Translations under genes and position numbers: made by a program
DNA from: Cherax quadricarinatus
Taxonomy: Eukaryota > Arthropoda > Malacostraca > Decapoda > Parastacidae
Reading direction: 5' to 3'
Assembly: GCF_038502225.1 (NCBI RefSeq)
Contig: NW_027196908.1
Location: 1 to 64,000, forward strand
DNA length: 64,000 bases
The notes under the pieces: model-generated
What the model saw: the letters and a program-made list of their open reading frames with translations, nothing else
Database searches by the model: none
What the model was told of the DNA's origin: nothing
Shown here: piece after piece, positions 11,081-21,117 of the stretch
Numbering within the stretch: the first letter of the stretch is position 1
Layout: each line of letters starts with the position of its first letter

Positions 11081-12359
11081 CCCTTTCAGGGTCCGTGCCA
11101 TAGATCTACGGCTTTACGTTGAGGGTACAAACCGTAGATCTACCCCATGAGCTCAGTTCACTCTGATAAACTGTGAGCGGTAAATTTGGGCCTAGATATG
11201 AGAGAATACATCTATGTGGTATGTGTGCACCACATATAACAAATCCTGCAGCACACAGTGCATGAGAGAAAAAAACTGAGACCGTAATTTTCGATTAAAA
11301 CAGCGACTTTGCAGTGTTTTTTGTATGTTTTTTTATAGTTGTATTTGCGATTTCTTGGTCTCATTTGATAGAATGGAAGATATATTACAAAAATAGAGAT
11401 GATTTTGATTGGTTTTAGTACTGAAAATGGCTTGAAATTGAGCTCAGAGTAGCAGAAATGTTAAATTTTTGTCGATGTTCAAAAGTAAACAAATGACCTC
11501 ACACATCTAATACACGCCAACTGGTGGGTCTAATATATGTTCACAAATGTGCTGATATTATTTATACAATTATTACGATATTGCATAACAGTAAATCTTC
11601 CATTTTTTGGTTTGAATAAAAATTCATTATGTGAATTAAAATCAAAATGGAACTCATTTGTAAAGCCTGAAAATGCAACAAATGAACAGAGGAAATGTTA
11701 GTTTAGTACCAGGAATGCCTGCATTGTTTATTCTGGACCCTATTCTGAAATTGGAATACAGTACAGTGGACCCCCGGTTAACGATATTTTTTCACTCCAG
11801 AAGTATGTTCAGGTGCCAGTACTGACCGAATTTGTTCCCATAAGAAATATTGTGAAGTAGATTAGTCCATTTCAGACCCCCAAACATACACGTACAAACG
11901 CACTTACATAAATACACTTACATAATTGGTCACATTCGGAGGTAATCGTTATGGGGGGTCCACTGTATTTTGAACTTCGCATTAAATTGGCCAAATTACC
12001 AATTTCCGATCACTTTATTTTGTAGTTGAAACAGTTGACTTGGCGATTTCTTGTGCTCAATCAACAGAATAGAAGTAATACTAGTGAAATAGCTAAGAAT
12101 TTGGTCAACTGGAATAATGTAATTGGCCTAAAATGGGAGTCAAAGTCGGCAAAATCGCCAATGTGTAAATATCACTGACACATCAAAATTCGCGAGAGCA
12201 TAATTTCATCAATTTTCCATCAAATTTCATACTTTTTGTTTTATTACCTTCAGAAAAAGATTCTCTACCATTTCATAAGAAAAAGTAACAAAATTAATTT
12301 TTGAAAATTCTTGGACCCTGGTGCACACACTGAAATTTGGCCTCTGGACCCTGAGAGGG
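11081..12359 (+). mobile_element. piggyBac-like MITE, family P1 (copy A)
   Basis: Starts CCCTTTCAGGGTCC after TTAA (11077-11080) and ends GGACCCTGAGAGGG before GTAA (12360-12363, a decayed TTAA). Terminal inverted repeats starting CCC with a TTAA target duplication mark the piggyBac superfamily. There is no transposase, so it is non-autonomous. It carries a 202-bp Tigger-type MITE at 11764-11965. Subterminal 'tagatctacgg' motifs lie inside the left end. Confidence 0.8.
11764..11965. mobile_element. Short Tigger-type MITE (202 bp)
   Basis: CAGTGGACCCCCGGTTAACG on the left and the inverted end 'atggggggtccactg' on the right, flanked by TA on both sides (11762-11763, 11966-11967). Nearly the same element occurs in the opposite direction at 25778-25980. 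Confidence 0.85.
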
Positions 12360-12613
12360 GTAACCCTTTCACTGTCAAGAGTGACCAGCGACTGCCAGTC
12401 ACTCGGTAATATTATTTTTACATTTATTCTATTTTTTCTTTTCTTCTCTAATATTTTATTTTTTTCAAGTAACTTTTGTGGCCTGTGAGACCAATATAAT
12501 GCACAATGTATATATATCCACTCGTATGCAACACAACAACTGCACAAACATTATCATTATACTGTTTACAAAACTTGTTTACACAAACCCACGCTGCCTT
12601 CCCCACCACCCAT

Positions 12614-12739
12614 GCTGGAAATTAGCCACTTTGTCTGACTTTTTTGGGTTATCCTAGGTTCTCTATGCATATGCTGCTATGTATGATAATCTGTGTAACT
12701 GTATTCGTGTATACCTGAATAAACTTACTTACCTACACA
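12614..12739 (+). repeat. Dispersed repeat R2
   Basis: Contains 'ttgtctgacttttttgggtt', 'ggttctctatgcatatgctg' and the end 'tgtatacctgaataaactta'. Followed directly by a C-rich minisatellite, an arrangement repeated at 15068-15200. Confidence 0.65.
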
Positions 12740-12960
12740 CCGTCTTCCCAACCACCCACACTATCTTCCCCACCATCCAAGCTGCCTTCCCCACCACCCA
12801 AGCTGCCTTCCCCACCATCCAAGCTGCCTTCCCCGCCATCCAAGCTGCCTTCCTCACCACCCAAGCTGCCTTCCTCACCACCCAAGCTGCCTTCCCCACC
12901 ACTCAAGCCTCATTCCCCACCACCCAAGCTGCCTTCCCCACCACCCACGCTGCTTTCCCC
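12740..12960 (+). repeat. 21-bp minisatellite
   Basis: About ten units of a 21-bp motif around CCCCACCACCCAAGCTGCCT, with point variants such as 'atccaagctgcc'. Because 21 is a multiple of three the array reads as an ORF, which has no other coding support. Confidence 0.85.
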
Positions 12961-12965
12961 AGCAC

Positions 12966-13035
12966 CTATGCTGAAAATAAGTCACTTTGTCTGACATTTT
13001 TGAGTTATCCTAGGTTCTCTACACATACTGCTATG
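12966..13035 (+). repeat. Dispersed repeat R2, second partial copy
   Basis: 'cactttgtctgacatttttg' and 'ggttctctacacatactgct' repeat the R2 core right after the minisatellite. Confidence 0.5.
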
Positions 13036-13155
13036 AAGTGGCAGCTCGTCCATAGGAGTTGCAGAGCTGCAGTCCTCCCAGATGCTCACCGCCAGACGTA
13101 TGACTTCATCAACCTTACGCTAAAATAATTTGCAACTGACAAATATGTTATACCT

Positions 13156-13625
13156 AGGTAGTAGGTTGGTAGACAACAACCGCCCAGGGAGATACTACCG
13201 TCCTGCCAAGTGAGTGTAAAACTGAAGCCTGTAATTGTTCTACACAATGGTAGGATTGCTGGTGTCTTTTTTTTTCTGTCTCATACACATGCAAGATTTC
13301 AGGTACATCTTGCTGCTTCTACTTACACTTAGGTCACACTACACATACATGTACAAGCATATATATACACACCCCTTTGGGTTTTCTTCTATTTTCTTTC
13401 TAGTTCTTGTTCTTGTTTATTTCTACCTCCATGGGGAAGTGGAACAGAATTCTTCCTCCGTAAGCCATGCATGTTGCAAGAGGCGACTAAAATGCCGGGA
13501 GCAATGGGCTAGTAACCCCTTCTCCTGTATATATTACTAAATGTAAAAGGAAAAACTTTCGTTTTTCCTTTTGGGCCACCCTGCCTCGGTGGGATATGGC
13601 CGGTGTGTTGAAAGAAAGAAAGAAA
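13156..13625 (+). mobile_element. Non-autonomous RTE derivative: 5' leader fused to 3' end
   Basis: 13156-13555 matches the RTE LINE leader (start 'aggtagtaggttggtagac', through 'gaggcgactaaaatgccggg' and 'taaccccttctcctgtat'). It then passes at an 'aaaaacttt' junction into the LINE 3' end ('gccaccctgcc', 'ggtggga', 'ggccggtgtg') with a (GAAA)n tail. The whole ORF is missing. Only about 470 bp long, it keeps both LINE ends and so could be copied by the LINE enzyme in trans. Confidence 0.75.
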
Positions 13626-13667
13626 ATATATTATAGGAAAAATCTGTTGTATGTTGCTTTCTATGTA

Positions 13668-14957
13668 CAGTGGACCCCCGCATAACGATGGCATCACATA
13701 GCGATTAATCCGCATACCGCTTGCTTTAATCGCAAAAATTTTGCCTCACATACCGCTTAAAAACCCGCTCACCGATTTTCGTCCGAGACGCGTCCAATGT
13801 GCGGCCTGAGCCACGCTCACATGTTCCGCCGGTGGCATTGTTTACCAGCCAGCCTCCGCGGTAACATCCAAGCATACAATCGGAATATTTCGTATTATTA
13901 CAGTGTTTTCGGTGCTTTTTCTGGAAAATAAGTGACCATGGGCCCCAAGAAAGCTTCTAGTGCCAACCCTACAGCAATAAGGGTGAGAATTACAATAGAG
14001 ATGAAGAAAAAGATCATTGATAAGTATGAAAGTGGAGTGCGTGTCTCCGAGCTGGCCAGGTTGTATAATAAACCCCAATCAACCATCGCTACTATTGGTG
14101 GTACAGCTGCTGCTGTACCACTGTCAGCTGCTGCTGCACTGTCAGCTGCTGCTGCACTGTCAGCTGCTGCTGCTGTACCACCGTCAGCTGCTGCTGCTGC
14201 TGTAGCATCGTCTGCTGCTGCTGTAGCATCATCTGCTGCTGCTGTAGCATCGTCTGTTGCTGCTGTACCACCGTCAGCTGCTGCTGCTGCTGTAGCACCG
14301 TTGTTGGTGTGGCTTATTGAGAATACCAAGAAACAATTAACCCCAGAGGATTTGCCACCCAGGATAACCCAAAAAAGTCAGTGTCATCGAAGACTGTCTA
14401 ACTTATTTCCATTGGGGTCCTTAATCTTGTCTCCCAGGATGCAACCCACACAAGTCGACTAACACCCAGGTGAACAGGGAAAAATGCCTGGAACTAGTGC
14501 TCATATTGGTGAATTTAAAGCCAGCAAAGGTTGGTTTGAGAGATTTAAGAATCGTAGTGGCATACACAGTGTGATAAGGCCTGTTCTGGAAGAAAATACC
14601 AAACAGGACCTACAGTACTCGGGAGGAAAAGGCACTCCCAGGACACAGTGTCTCATCAGTCATTGCTGCATCTTCAATAAAGGTAAGTGTCATTTATTCT
14701 TCATTTAGTAGACTAGTACATGCACAATATATACTGTGCATGTACTACTCTACTATTGTGCATGTATCCTTCTCTTTGTGTGTAGGAAAATGTATATTTC
14801 ATGTGGTAAAAATTTTTTTTTCATACTTTTGGGTGTCTTGCACGGATTAATTTTATTTCCATTATTTCTTATGGGGAAAATTCATTCACATACCGATTAT
14901 TTCGCATAACAATTACCCCTCTTGCACGGATTAAAATCGTTATGCGGGGGTCCACTG
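13668..14957 (+). mobile_element. Tigger MITE with internal GCT/CAG array (T1)
   Basis: CAGTGGACCCCCGCATAACG at the left and its inverse ending 'cgggggtccactg' at the right, with TA flanks at 13666-13667 and 14958-14959: a Tc1/mariner-type Tigger. The interior holds the transposase start, a GCT-rich array (14098-14302), an S1 SINE fragment (about 14353-14479) and a piece of transposase DNA-binding domain (14484-14665). The inverse copy at 22576-24053 has the same internal order. Confidence 0.88.
13938..14708 (+). pseudogene. Tigger transposase remnant with alanine-rich array
   Basis: From ATG 13938 the frame reads MGPKKASSANP, then an intact first helix-turn-helix (MKKKIIDKYESGVRVSELAR, LYNKPQSTIATI). 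It then enters the GCT array as poly-alanine/valine/serine and SINE-derived codons to a stop at 14462. A second segment from 14484 restores EFKASKGWFERFKNRSGIHS of the second DNA-binding domain and then ends. The DDE catalytic region is absent. Whether any protein is made is unknown. Confidence 0.7.
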
Positions 14958-15067
14958 TACTTACAAGCGAATTTTTTATTTTTTTGATTGAAACGAGATA
15001 AAAATGATTAAAAATAGAAGTTTGATGCGATACGATAGTACAGGTATTACTGGCGCTGAGCCACCAC

Positions 15068-15200
15068 TGTTGCTATGTATGATAATCTATGTAACTGTAT
15101 TCATGTATACCTGAATAAACTTACACATTGTCTTCACCACCACCTACACCATCTTCCCCACCATCCAAGCTGCCTTCCCCACCACCTAAGCTGTCTTCCC
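15068..15200 (+). repeat. R2 repeat plus short 21-bp minisatellite
   Basis: Repeats the 12660-12960 arrangement: 'tgtatacctgaataaactta' followed by a few 'cccaccatccaagctgcctt' units. Confidence 0.6.
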
Positions 15201-15203
15201 ATT

Positions 15204-15366
15204 TCACTTAATGTATCTGGTATCCTGGGCATTGCTTTCTGTCACAAACTCCTCAAAACCATGAAATTCATCTTCACTGACAATTCCATCTGTGTTAGAA
15301 CTATCACTTGAGAAGAGAAGAGTCCCAAATTCGCTGGGGAGTCAGGTATTTATTACCACCTGGCAT
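15204..15366 (-). pseudogene. piggyBac-like transposase N-terminal remnant
   Basis: Minus strand from ATG at 15366 reads MPGGNKYLTP, then after a frameshift SEFGTLLFSSDSSNTDGIVS and EDEFHGFEEFVTESNAQD, ending in a TGA at 15204-15206. A short start followed by a serine/acidic tract is characteristic of piggyBac-family N-termini. It lies 218 bases inside the right inverted repeat of P2, where a transposase start is expected. No catalytic domain remains. Confidence 0.45.
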
Positions 15367-15639
15367 GGTGAACAAGGACTACTGAAGTGACATTCCCATA
15401 ATGCATCACTGGCTCCCTGATTTTTTTTTATACTGCTAACACTGAGCACACAGACCCATTTTCTCATATGTAGATCTACCAGCTTTCCCCTGATAGATTT
15501 GAAACCGCTAGAATTTTGGAGTAGTACTACGGCATCAACAATGACTTGCAATCCATACTACTATGGCACCAACAGTGAAAGGGTTAAGTTAGTGTAACCA
15601 TGCACCTTGGTTAAGTCGGAAGACAGAATGCCTTTGCTA

Positions 15640-15720
15640 AGACAGTGACGGTGTAAGTGATGGTGAAAGTGTTTCTATCAGGTCACCCTGCCTCAATGTG
15701 AGAAGGCCAGCATGTTAAAA
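15640..15720 (+). mobile_element. Old RTE 3' end fragment
   Basis: 'aagacagtgacggtgtaagtg' then 'gtcaccctgcctcaatgtga' and 'gccagcatgtt' plus an A-run: a diverged form of the RTE LINE 3' end. The tail of the next LINE (inverted) begins immediately after, so this A-rich tail was probably its landing site. Confidence 0.6.
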
Positions 15721-15724
15721 AAAT

Positions 15725-18700
15725 TATTACATATTATTATTATTTTATTATTATTTTTTTTTTTTTTATTATCACACCGGCCGATTCCCACCAAGGCAGG
15801 GTGGCCCGAAAAAGAAAAACTTTCACCATCATTCACTCCATCACTGTCTTGCCAGAAGGGTGCTTTACACTACAGTTTTTAAACTGCAACATTAACACCC
15901 CTCCTTCAGAGTGCAGGCACTGTACTTCCCATCTCCAGGACTCAAGTCCGGCCTGCCGGTTTCCCTGAATCCCTTCATAAATGTTACTTTGCTCACACTC
16001 CAACAGCACGTCAAGTATTAAAAACCATTTGTCTCCATTCACTCCTATCAAACACGCTCACGCATGCCTGCTGGAAGTCCAAGCCCCTCGCACACAAAAC
16101 CTCCTTTACCCCCTCCCTCCAACCCTTCCTAGGCCGACCCCTACCCCGCCTTCCTTCCACTACAGACTGATGCACTCTTGAAGTCATTCTGTTTCGCTCC
16201 ATTCTCTCTACATGTCCGAACCACCTCAACAACCCTTCCTCAGCCCTCTGGACAACAGTTTTGGTAATCCCGCACCTCCTCCTAACTTCCAAACTACGAA
16301 TTCTCTGCATTATATTCACACCACACATTGCCCTCAGACATGACATCTCCACTGCCTCCAGCCTTCTCCTCGCTGCAACATTCATCACCCACGCTTCACA
16401 CCCATATAAGAGCGTTGGTAAAACTATACTCTCATACATTCCCCTCTTTGCCTCCAAGGACAAAGTTCTTTGTTTCCACAGACTCCTAAGTGCACCACTC
16501 ACTCTTTTTCCCTCATCAATTCTATGATTCACCTCATCTTTCATAGACCCATCCGCTGACACGTCCACTCCCAAATATCTGAATACGTTCACCTCCTCCA
16601 TACTCTCTCCCTCCAATCTGATATTCAATCTTTCATCACCTAATCTTTTTGTTATCCTCATAACCTTACTCTTTCCTGTATTCACCTTTAATTTTCTTCT
16701 TTTGCACACCCTACCAAATTCATCCACCAATCTCTGCAACTTCTCTTCAGAATCTCCCAAGAGCACAGTGTCATCAGCAAAGAGCAGCTGTGACAACTCC
16801 CACTTTGTGTGTGATTCTTTATCTTTTAACTCCACGCCTCTTGCCAAAACCCTCGCATTTACTTCTCTTACAACCCCATCTATAAATATATTAAACAACC
16901 ACGGTGACATCACACATCCTTGTCTAAGGCCTACTTTTACTGGGAAAAAATTTCCCTCTTTCCTACATACTCTAACTTGAGCCTCACTATCCTCGTAAAA
17001 ACTCTTCACTGCTTTCAGTAACCTACCTCCTACACCATACACTTGCAACATCTGCCACATTGCCCCCCTATCCACCCTGTCATACGCCTTTTCCAAATCC
17101 ATAAATGCCACAAAGACCTCTTTAGCCTTATCTAAATACTGTTCACTTATATGTTTCACTGTAAACACCTGGTCCACACACCCCCTACCTTTCCTAAAGC
17201 CTCCTTGTTCATCTGCTATCCTATTCTCCGTCTTACTCTTAATTCTTTCAATTATAACTCTACCAGACACTTTACCAGGTACACTCAACAGACTTATCCC
17301 CCTATAATTTTTGCACTCTCTTTTATCCCCTTTGCCTTTATACAAAGGAACTATGCATGCTCTCTGCCAATCCCTAGGTACCTTACCCTCTTCCATACAT
17401 TTATTAAATAATTGCACCAACCACTCCAAAACTATATCCCCACCTGCTTTTAACATTTCTATCTTTATCCCATCAATCCCGGCTGCCTTACCCCCTTTCA
17501 TTTTACCTACTGCCTCACGAACTTCCCCCACACTCACAACTGGCTCTTCCTCACTCCTACAAGATGTTATTCCTCCTTGCCCTATACACGAAATCACAGC
17601 TTCCCTATCTTCATCAACATTTAACAATTCCTCAAAATATTCCTTCCATCTTCCCAATACCTCTAACTCTCCATTTAATAACTCTCCTCTCCTATTTTTA
17701 ACTGACAAATCCATTTGTTCTCTAGGCTTTCTTAACTTGTTAATCTCACTCCAAAACTTTTTCTTATTTTCAACAAAATTTGTTGATAACATCTCACCCA
17801 CTCTCTCATTTGCTCTCTTTTTACATTGCTTCACCACTCTCTTAACTTCTCTCTTTTTCTCCATATACTCTTCCCTCCTTGCATCACTTCTACTTTGTAA
17901 AAACTTCTCATATGCTAACTTTTTCTCCCTTACTACTCTCTTTACATCATCATTCCACCAATCGCTCCTCTTCCCTCCTGCACCCACTTTCCTGTAACCA
18001 CAAACTTCTGCTGAACACTCTAACACTACATTTTTAAACCTACCCCATACCTCTTCGACCCCATTGCCTATGCTCTCATTAGCCCATCTATCCTCCAATA
18101 GCTGTTTATATCTTACCCTAACTGCCTCCTCTTTTAGTTTATAAACCTTCACCTCTCTCTTCCCTGATGCTTCTATTCTCCTTGTATCCCATCTACCTTT
18201 TACTCTCAGTATAGCTACAACTAGAAAGTGATCTGATATATCTGTGGCCCCTCTATAAACATGTACATCCTGAAGTCTACTCAACAGTCTTTTATCTACC
18301 AATACATAATCCAACAAACTACTGTCATTTCGCCCTACATCATATCGTGTATACTTATTTATCCTCTTTTTCTTAAAATATGTATTACCTATAACTAAAC
18401 CCCTTTCTATACAAAGTTCAATCAAACGGCTCCCATTATCATTTACACCTGGCACCCCAAACTTACCTACCACACCCTCTCTAAAAGTTTCTCCTACTTT
18501 AGCATTCAAGTCCCCTACCACAATTACTCTCTCACTTGGTTCAAAGGCTCCTATACATTCACTTAACATCTCCCAAAATCTCTCTCTCTCCTCTGCATTC
18601 CTCTCTTCTCCAGGTGCATACACGCTTATTATGACCCACTTCTCGCATCCAACCTTTACTTTAATCCACATAATTCTTGAATTTACACATTCATATTCTC

Positions 18701-19349
18701 TTTTCTCCTTCCATAACTGATCATTTAACATTACTGCTACCCCTTCCTTTGCTCTAACTCTCTCAGATACTCCAGATTTAATCCCATTTATTTCCCCCCA
18801 CTGAAACTCTCCTACCCCCTTCAGCTTTGTTTCGCTTAGGGCCAGGACATCCAACTTCTTTTCATTCATAACATCAGCAATCATCTGTTTCTTGTCATCC
18901 GCACTACATCCACGCACATTTAAGCAACCCAGTTTTATAAAGTTTTTCTTCTTCTCTTTTTTAGTAATTGTATACAGGAGAAGGGGTTACTAGCCCATTG
19001 CTCCCGGCATTTTAGTCGCCTCATACGACACGCATGGCTTACGGAGGAAAGATTCTTTTCCACTTCCCCATGGACAATAGAAGAAATAAAAAAGAACAAG
19101 AGCTATTTAGAAAAAAGAGAAAAACCTAGATGTATGTATATATATATATGCATGTGCGTGTCTGTGAAGTGTGACCAAAGTGTAAGTAGGAGTAGCAAGA
19201 TATCCCTGTTATCTTAGCGTGTTTATGAGACAGAAAAAGAAACCAGCAATCCTACCATCATGCAAAACAGTTACAGGTTTTTGTTTCACAGTCATCTGGC
19301 AGGACGGTAGTACTTCCCTGGGTGGTTGCTGTCTACCAACCTACTACCT
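15725..19349 (-). mobile_element. Full-length RTE-like LINE (copy L-d)
   Basis: Minus-strand element with the complete 5' end (AGGTAGTAGGTTGG at 19349), leader, intact ORF, 3' UTR and a long A/T tail (15725-15773). It is the only coding-complete RTE copy in the window and therefore a candidate source for the copies at 2.8, 6.4 and 42-46 kb. Confidence 0.9.
16011..18917 (-). CDS. RTE-like LINE ORF: endonuclease-reverse transcriptase, intact
   Basis: 968 codons without interruption. Residues 1-230 carry the apurinic-type endonuclease (LALSETKLKG, IVVGDLNAKVGE, DSSLLDYVL, ISDHFLVV). A connector follows. From about residue 474 the reverse transcriptase runs through AAGIDGIKIEMLK, NYRGISLLSVPGK, GGFRKGRGCVDQ, FMDLEKAYDRVD, GLRQGCVMSPWLFN and the catalytic FADDTVLL near residue 711. 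A basic tail (GRRGRGRPRKGWREG) follows. The protein would nick chromosomal DNA and prime cDNA synthesis on the nick. The called start is GTG; the frame is open further upstream (KLGCLNVRG) with no ATG, and the first in-frame ATG is about 12 codons downstream (KKQMIADV). Translation start is thus uncertain. Host context: it lies between the two putative host exons. Confidence 0.9.
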   Translation of the reverse strand: MRGCSADDKKQMIADVMNEKKLDVLALSETKLKGVGEFQWGEINGIKSGVSERVRAKEGVAVMLNDQLWKEKREYECVNSRIMWIKVKVGCEKWVIISVYAPGEERNAEERERFWEMLSECIGAFEPSERVIVVGDLNAKVGETFREGVVGKFGVPGVNDNGSRLIELCIERGLVIGNTYFKKKRINKYTRYDVGRNDSSLLDYVLVDKRLLSRLQDVHVYRGATDISDHFLVVAILRVKGRWDTRRIEASGKREVKVYKLKEEAVRVRYKQLLEDRWANESIGNGVEEVWGRFKNVVLECSAEVCGYRKVGAGGKRSDWWNDDVKRVVREKKLAYEKFLQSRSDARREEYMEKKREVKRVVKQCKKRANERVGEMLSTNFVENKKKFWSEINKLRKPREQMDLSVKNRRGELLNGELEVLGRWKEYFEELLNVDEDREAVISCIGQGGITSCRSEEEPVVSVGEVREAVGKMKGGKAAGIDGIKIEMLKAGGDIVLEWLVQLFNKCMEEGKVPRDWQRACIVPLYKGKGDKRECKNYRGISLLSVPGKVSGRVIIERIKSKTENRIADEQGGFRKGRGCVDQVFTVKHISEQYLDKAKEVFVAFMDLEKAYDRVDRGAMWQMLQVYGVGGRLLKAVKSFYEDSEAQVRVCRKEGNFFPVKVGLRQGCVMSPWLFNIFIDGVVREVNARVLARGVELKDKESHTKWELSQLLFADDTVLLGDSEEKLQRLVDEFGRVCKRRKLKVNTGKSKVMRITKRLGDERLNIRLEGESMEEVNVFRYLGVDVSADGSMKDEVNHRIDEGKRVSGALRSLWKQRTLSLEAKRGMYESIVLPTLLYGCEAWVMNVAARRRLEAVEMSCLRAMCGVNIMQRIRSLEVRRRCGITKTVVQRAEEGLLRWFGHVERMERNRMTSRVHQSVVEGRRGRGRPRKGWREGVKEVLCARGLDFQQACVSVFDRSEWRQMVFNT

Positions 19350-20130
19350 ACATATTATTATGATTGGGAATTGTCTATAAGGCCTGGAGAATGAGAAACA
19401 AATAAGATATGATTCAAGGAACGGGAGAGAAGAACCAATCCCCACTCATAGTTTGTTATGCTGAGGGCTTGCTGCAAATTTATAGAGAATGGAGCATAAT
19501 AGGATGACTAGGAGAGTATATAAATATAAGGTGGATGGAAGGATGGGTAGGGGTCATTTCAGGAAGTGTCAAATATGCTGTGGCATTTGTTAAGTGTGTT
19601 GTGAAGTGTCACATGTACCTTGGTATTTGTTAACTGTGTTGTGCAGTGTTACATGTGCTGTGGTACTTGTTATGTGCGTTGTGAAGTGTCACATGTACTG
19701 TGATACTTGGTAACTGTGCTGTGAAGTGTCACATACATGTGCTATGGTACTTGTTAACTGGTCATGAGAGAGGCTCCTCACTGTGTCCACTAAGACCAAA
19801 ATTTAGTGTGTCATGGATTCTACTAGAATTGATCATGATCAATACAGTGCTATGCCACTCTGAAAAAGATATTGTAATAGAATTGTTATGGGTCATCCCA
19901 CTGCATTTTCAACCTTTTTCACTGGCCCCCCCCAGTACAGGAGGGCCCCGTAAATATGGCTCTAAGGTTCGCAACCCCATACGATAAGCAAAAATAGCCA
20001 GCAGATAGAAAAAGAGACATTCTTTTATCATCAAATGATTCTAAAATACCTATCAATTATTAAGTGCTCAATACAGCTAGGCTTAAAAAAAAAGATAAAA
20101 AAAAATACACAGTATATACAATATTATTTA
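19350..20130. other. Intronic stretch with old LINE debris
   Basis: 'gagaatggagcataatagga' to 'gggtaggggtc' (19480-19560) is a decayed piece of the RTE C-terminal coding region on the plus strand. The rest, apart from the tandem repeat at 19563-19760, shows nothing recognisable. Confidence 0.45.
19563..19760 (+). repeat. 40-bp tandem repeat, about 4.5 copies
   Basis: Diverged 40-bp units around GTGAAGTGTCACATGTACTG followed by 'tggtacttgttaact'. The last unit is 44 bp. Not related to the 40-bp satellite at 51-53 kb. Confidence 0.8.
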
Positions 20131-20134
20131 TTAT

Positions 20135-20357
20135 TTTTTTTATTATCACACTGGCCAATTCCCACCAAGGCAGGGTGGCCCGAAAAAGAAAAACTTTCAC
20201 CATCATTCACTTCATCACTGTCTTGCCAGAAGGGTGCTTTACACTACAGTTTTTAAACTGCAACATTAACACCCCTCCTTCAGAGTGCAGGCACTGTACT
20301 TCCCATCTCCAGGACTCAAGTCTGGCCTGCCGGTTTCCCTGAATCCCTTCATAAATA
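20135..20357 (-). mobile_element. RTE LINE 3' UTR fragment
   Basis: Inverse of the 3' UTR with A/T tail on the left (20128-20148) and the 'gccaccctgccttggtggga' block in reverse. Strongly 5'-truncated, no coding sequence. Confidence 0.85.
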
Positions 20358-20963
20358 TACAATACTTACCTTAAAATACAGCACTGGTCCTCCTTCTCTT
20401 ATGTATCTGTTGCACAAAAATTGCAATATTGGCAGAAAACCGGAAAAAGCACTGAACATCATCAACAATGGCTCAATTGAAAGTCAACAAAAACATGGAA
20501 TGTCGAAAAGAGGGAGTTGTATATACAGGGCCCTCCTGTACACTATCATTAAAAGTTTGAACTCAATTCAAAGTAAAATTTGCATGCTATCACACACCTA
20601 CCATAAAGCAGAAAAAAAAATAGAGTATATACTGCATAAATGGTGAAACTCATAAGGTATCCCCTTATTACAGGATAGTTAATTGGACATAATATTAGTT
20701 TTTTAAATATTATATGCATTGAAAAATCCTGCAAAGAAAAAATAAAAAAGCACACAATACTGTAATTATTTCTGGTTAATTACAAGAGTAACAAAATAAA
20801 TTTATCTCACTAATAAATGTGACATTTGTAAAAAAGTATATTCACACAAAATCTAAAAATGTACATGATAACATACAATAATATAAAAAAAGTAATATTG
20901 CATTGAAAAAAATTTAAACACATCAGCGGCTATCATACAAACAATAAAAGTAAATGCACTCAC
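20358..20963. other. Likely intron, no feature seen
   Basis: AT-rich sequence downstream of the donor site of the exon at 20964. No conserved ORF or recognised repeat. Confidence 0.4.
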
Positions 20964-21117
20964 AGTCTTTACAAACTGAACTCCTTCTGTGTTGACATGA
21001 TAGATAGAGCCAGTAACAGCATCTACACATAACAGCCCCGGGGAAGTTACACAGATCTCCTTGCTGGTGTGGTCATTCAGTACAAGGTTGTGCATAACTA
21101 CTTGATGATATCAATAC
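20964..21117 (-). CDS. Probable host exon, beta-propeller-like protein
   Basis: Minus-strand exon with a strong acceptor (TTATTTTCCCAG just right of 21117) and a donor GTGAGT at 20958-20963. All three frames have a stop upstream of the ATG at 21095. Either that ATG starts the protein and 21096-21117 is 5' UTR, or the true acceptor is the TAG just before 21097. From the ATG 44 codons read MHNLVLNDHTSKEICVTSPG, then LLCVDAVTGSIYHVNTEGVQ and FVKT, ending in phase 0. The 'VDAVTGSIYHV' turn is typical of a propeller blade. The phase is compatible with the exon at 10243-10401. Protein identity unknown. Confidence 0.5.

Larger units (their letters stand above)
12364..15583 (-). mobile_element. piggyBac-like element P2, expanded by internal insertions
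   Basis: Left end CCCTTTCACTGT (12364-12375) and right end ACAGTGAAAGGG (15572-15583) form 12-bp inverted repeats, flanked by TAA and TTAA. The remnant of an acidic transposase start near the right end (15204-15366, minus) supports a piggyBac relative oriented leftward. The interior now holds R2 repeats, a 21-bp minisatellite, an RTE derivative and a Tigger MITE. It abuts P1 copy A with only GTAA between them. The pairing of the two ends is inference. Confidence 0.5.

Noticed and set aside
12679..13128. 149-codon ORF with PTTQAAF repeats
   Set aside because: Comes from the 21-bp minisatellite, whose period keeps frame; upstream is the R2 repeat.
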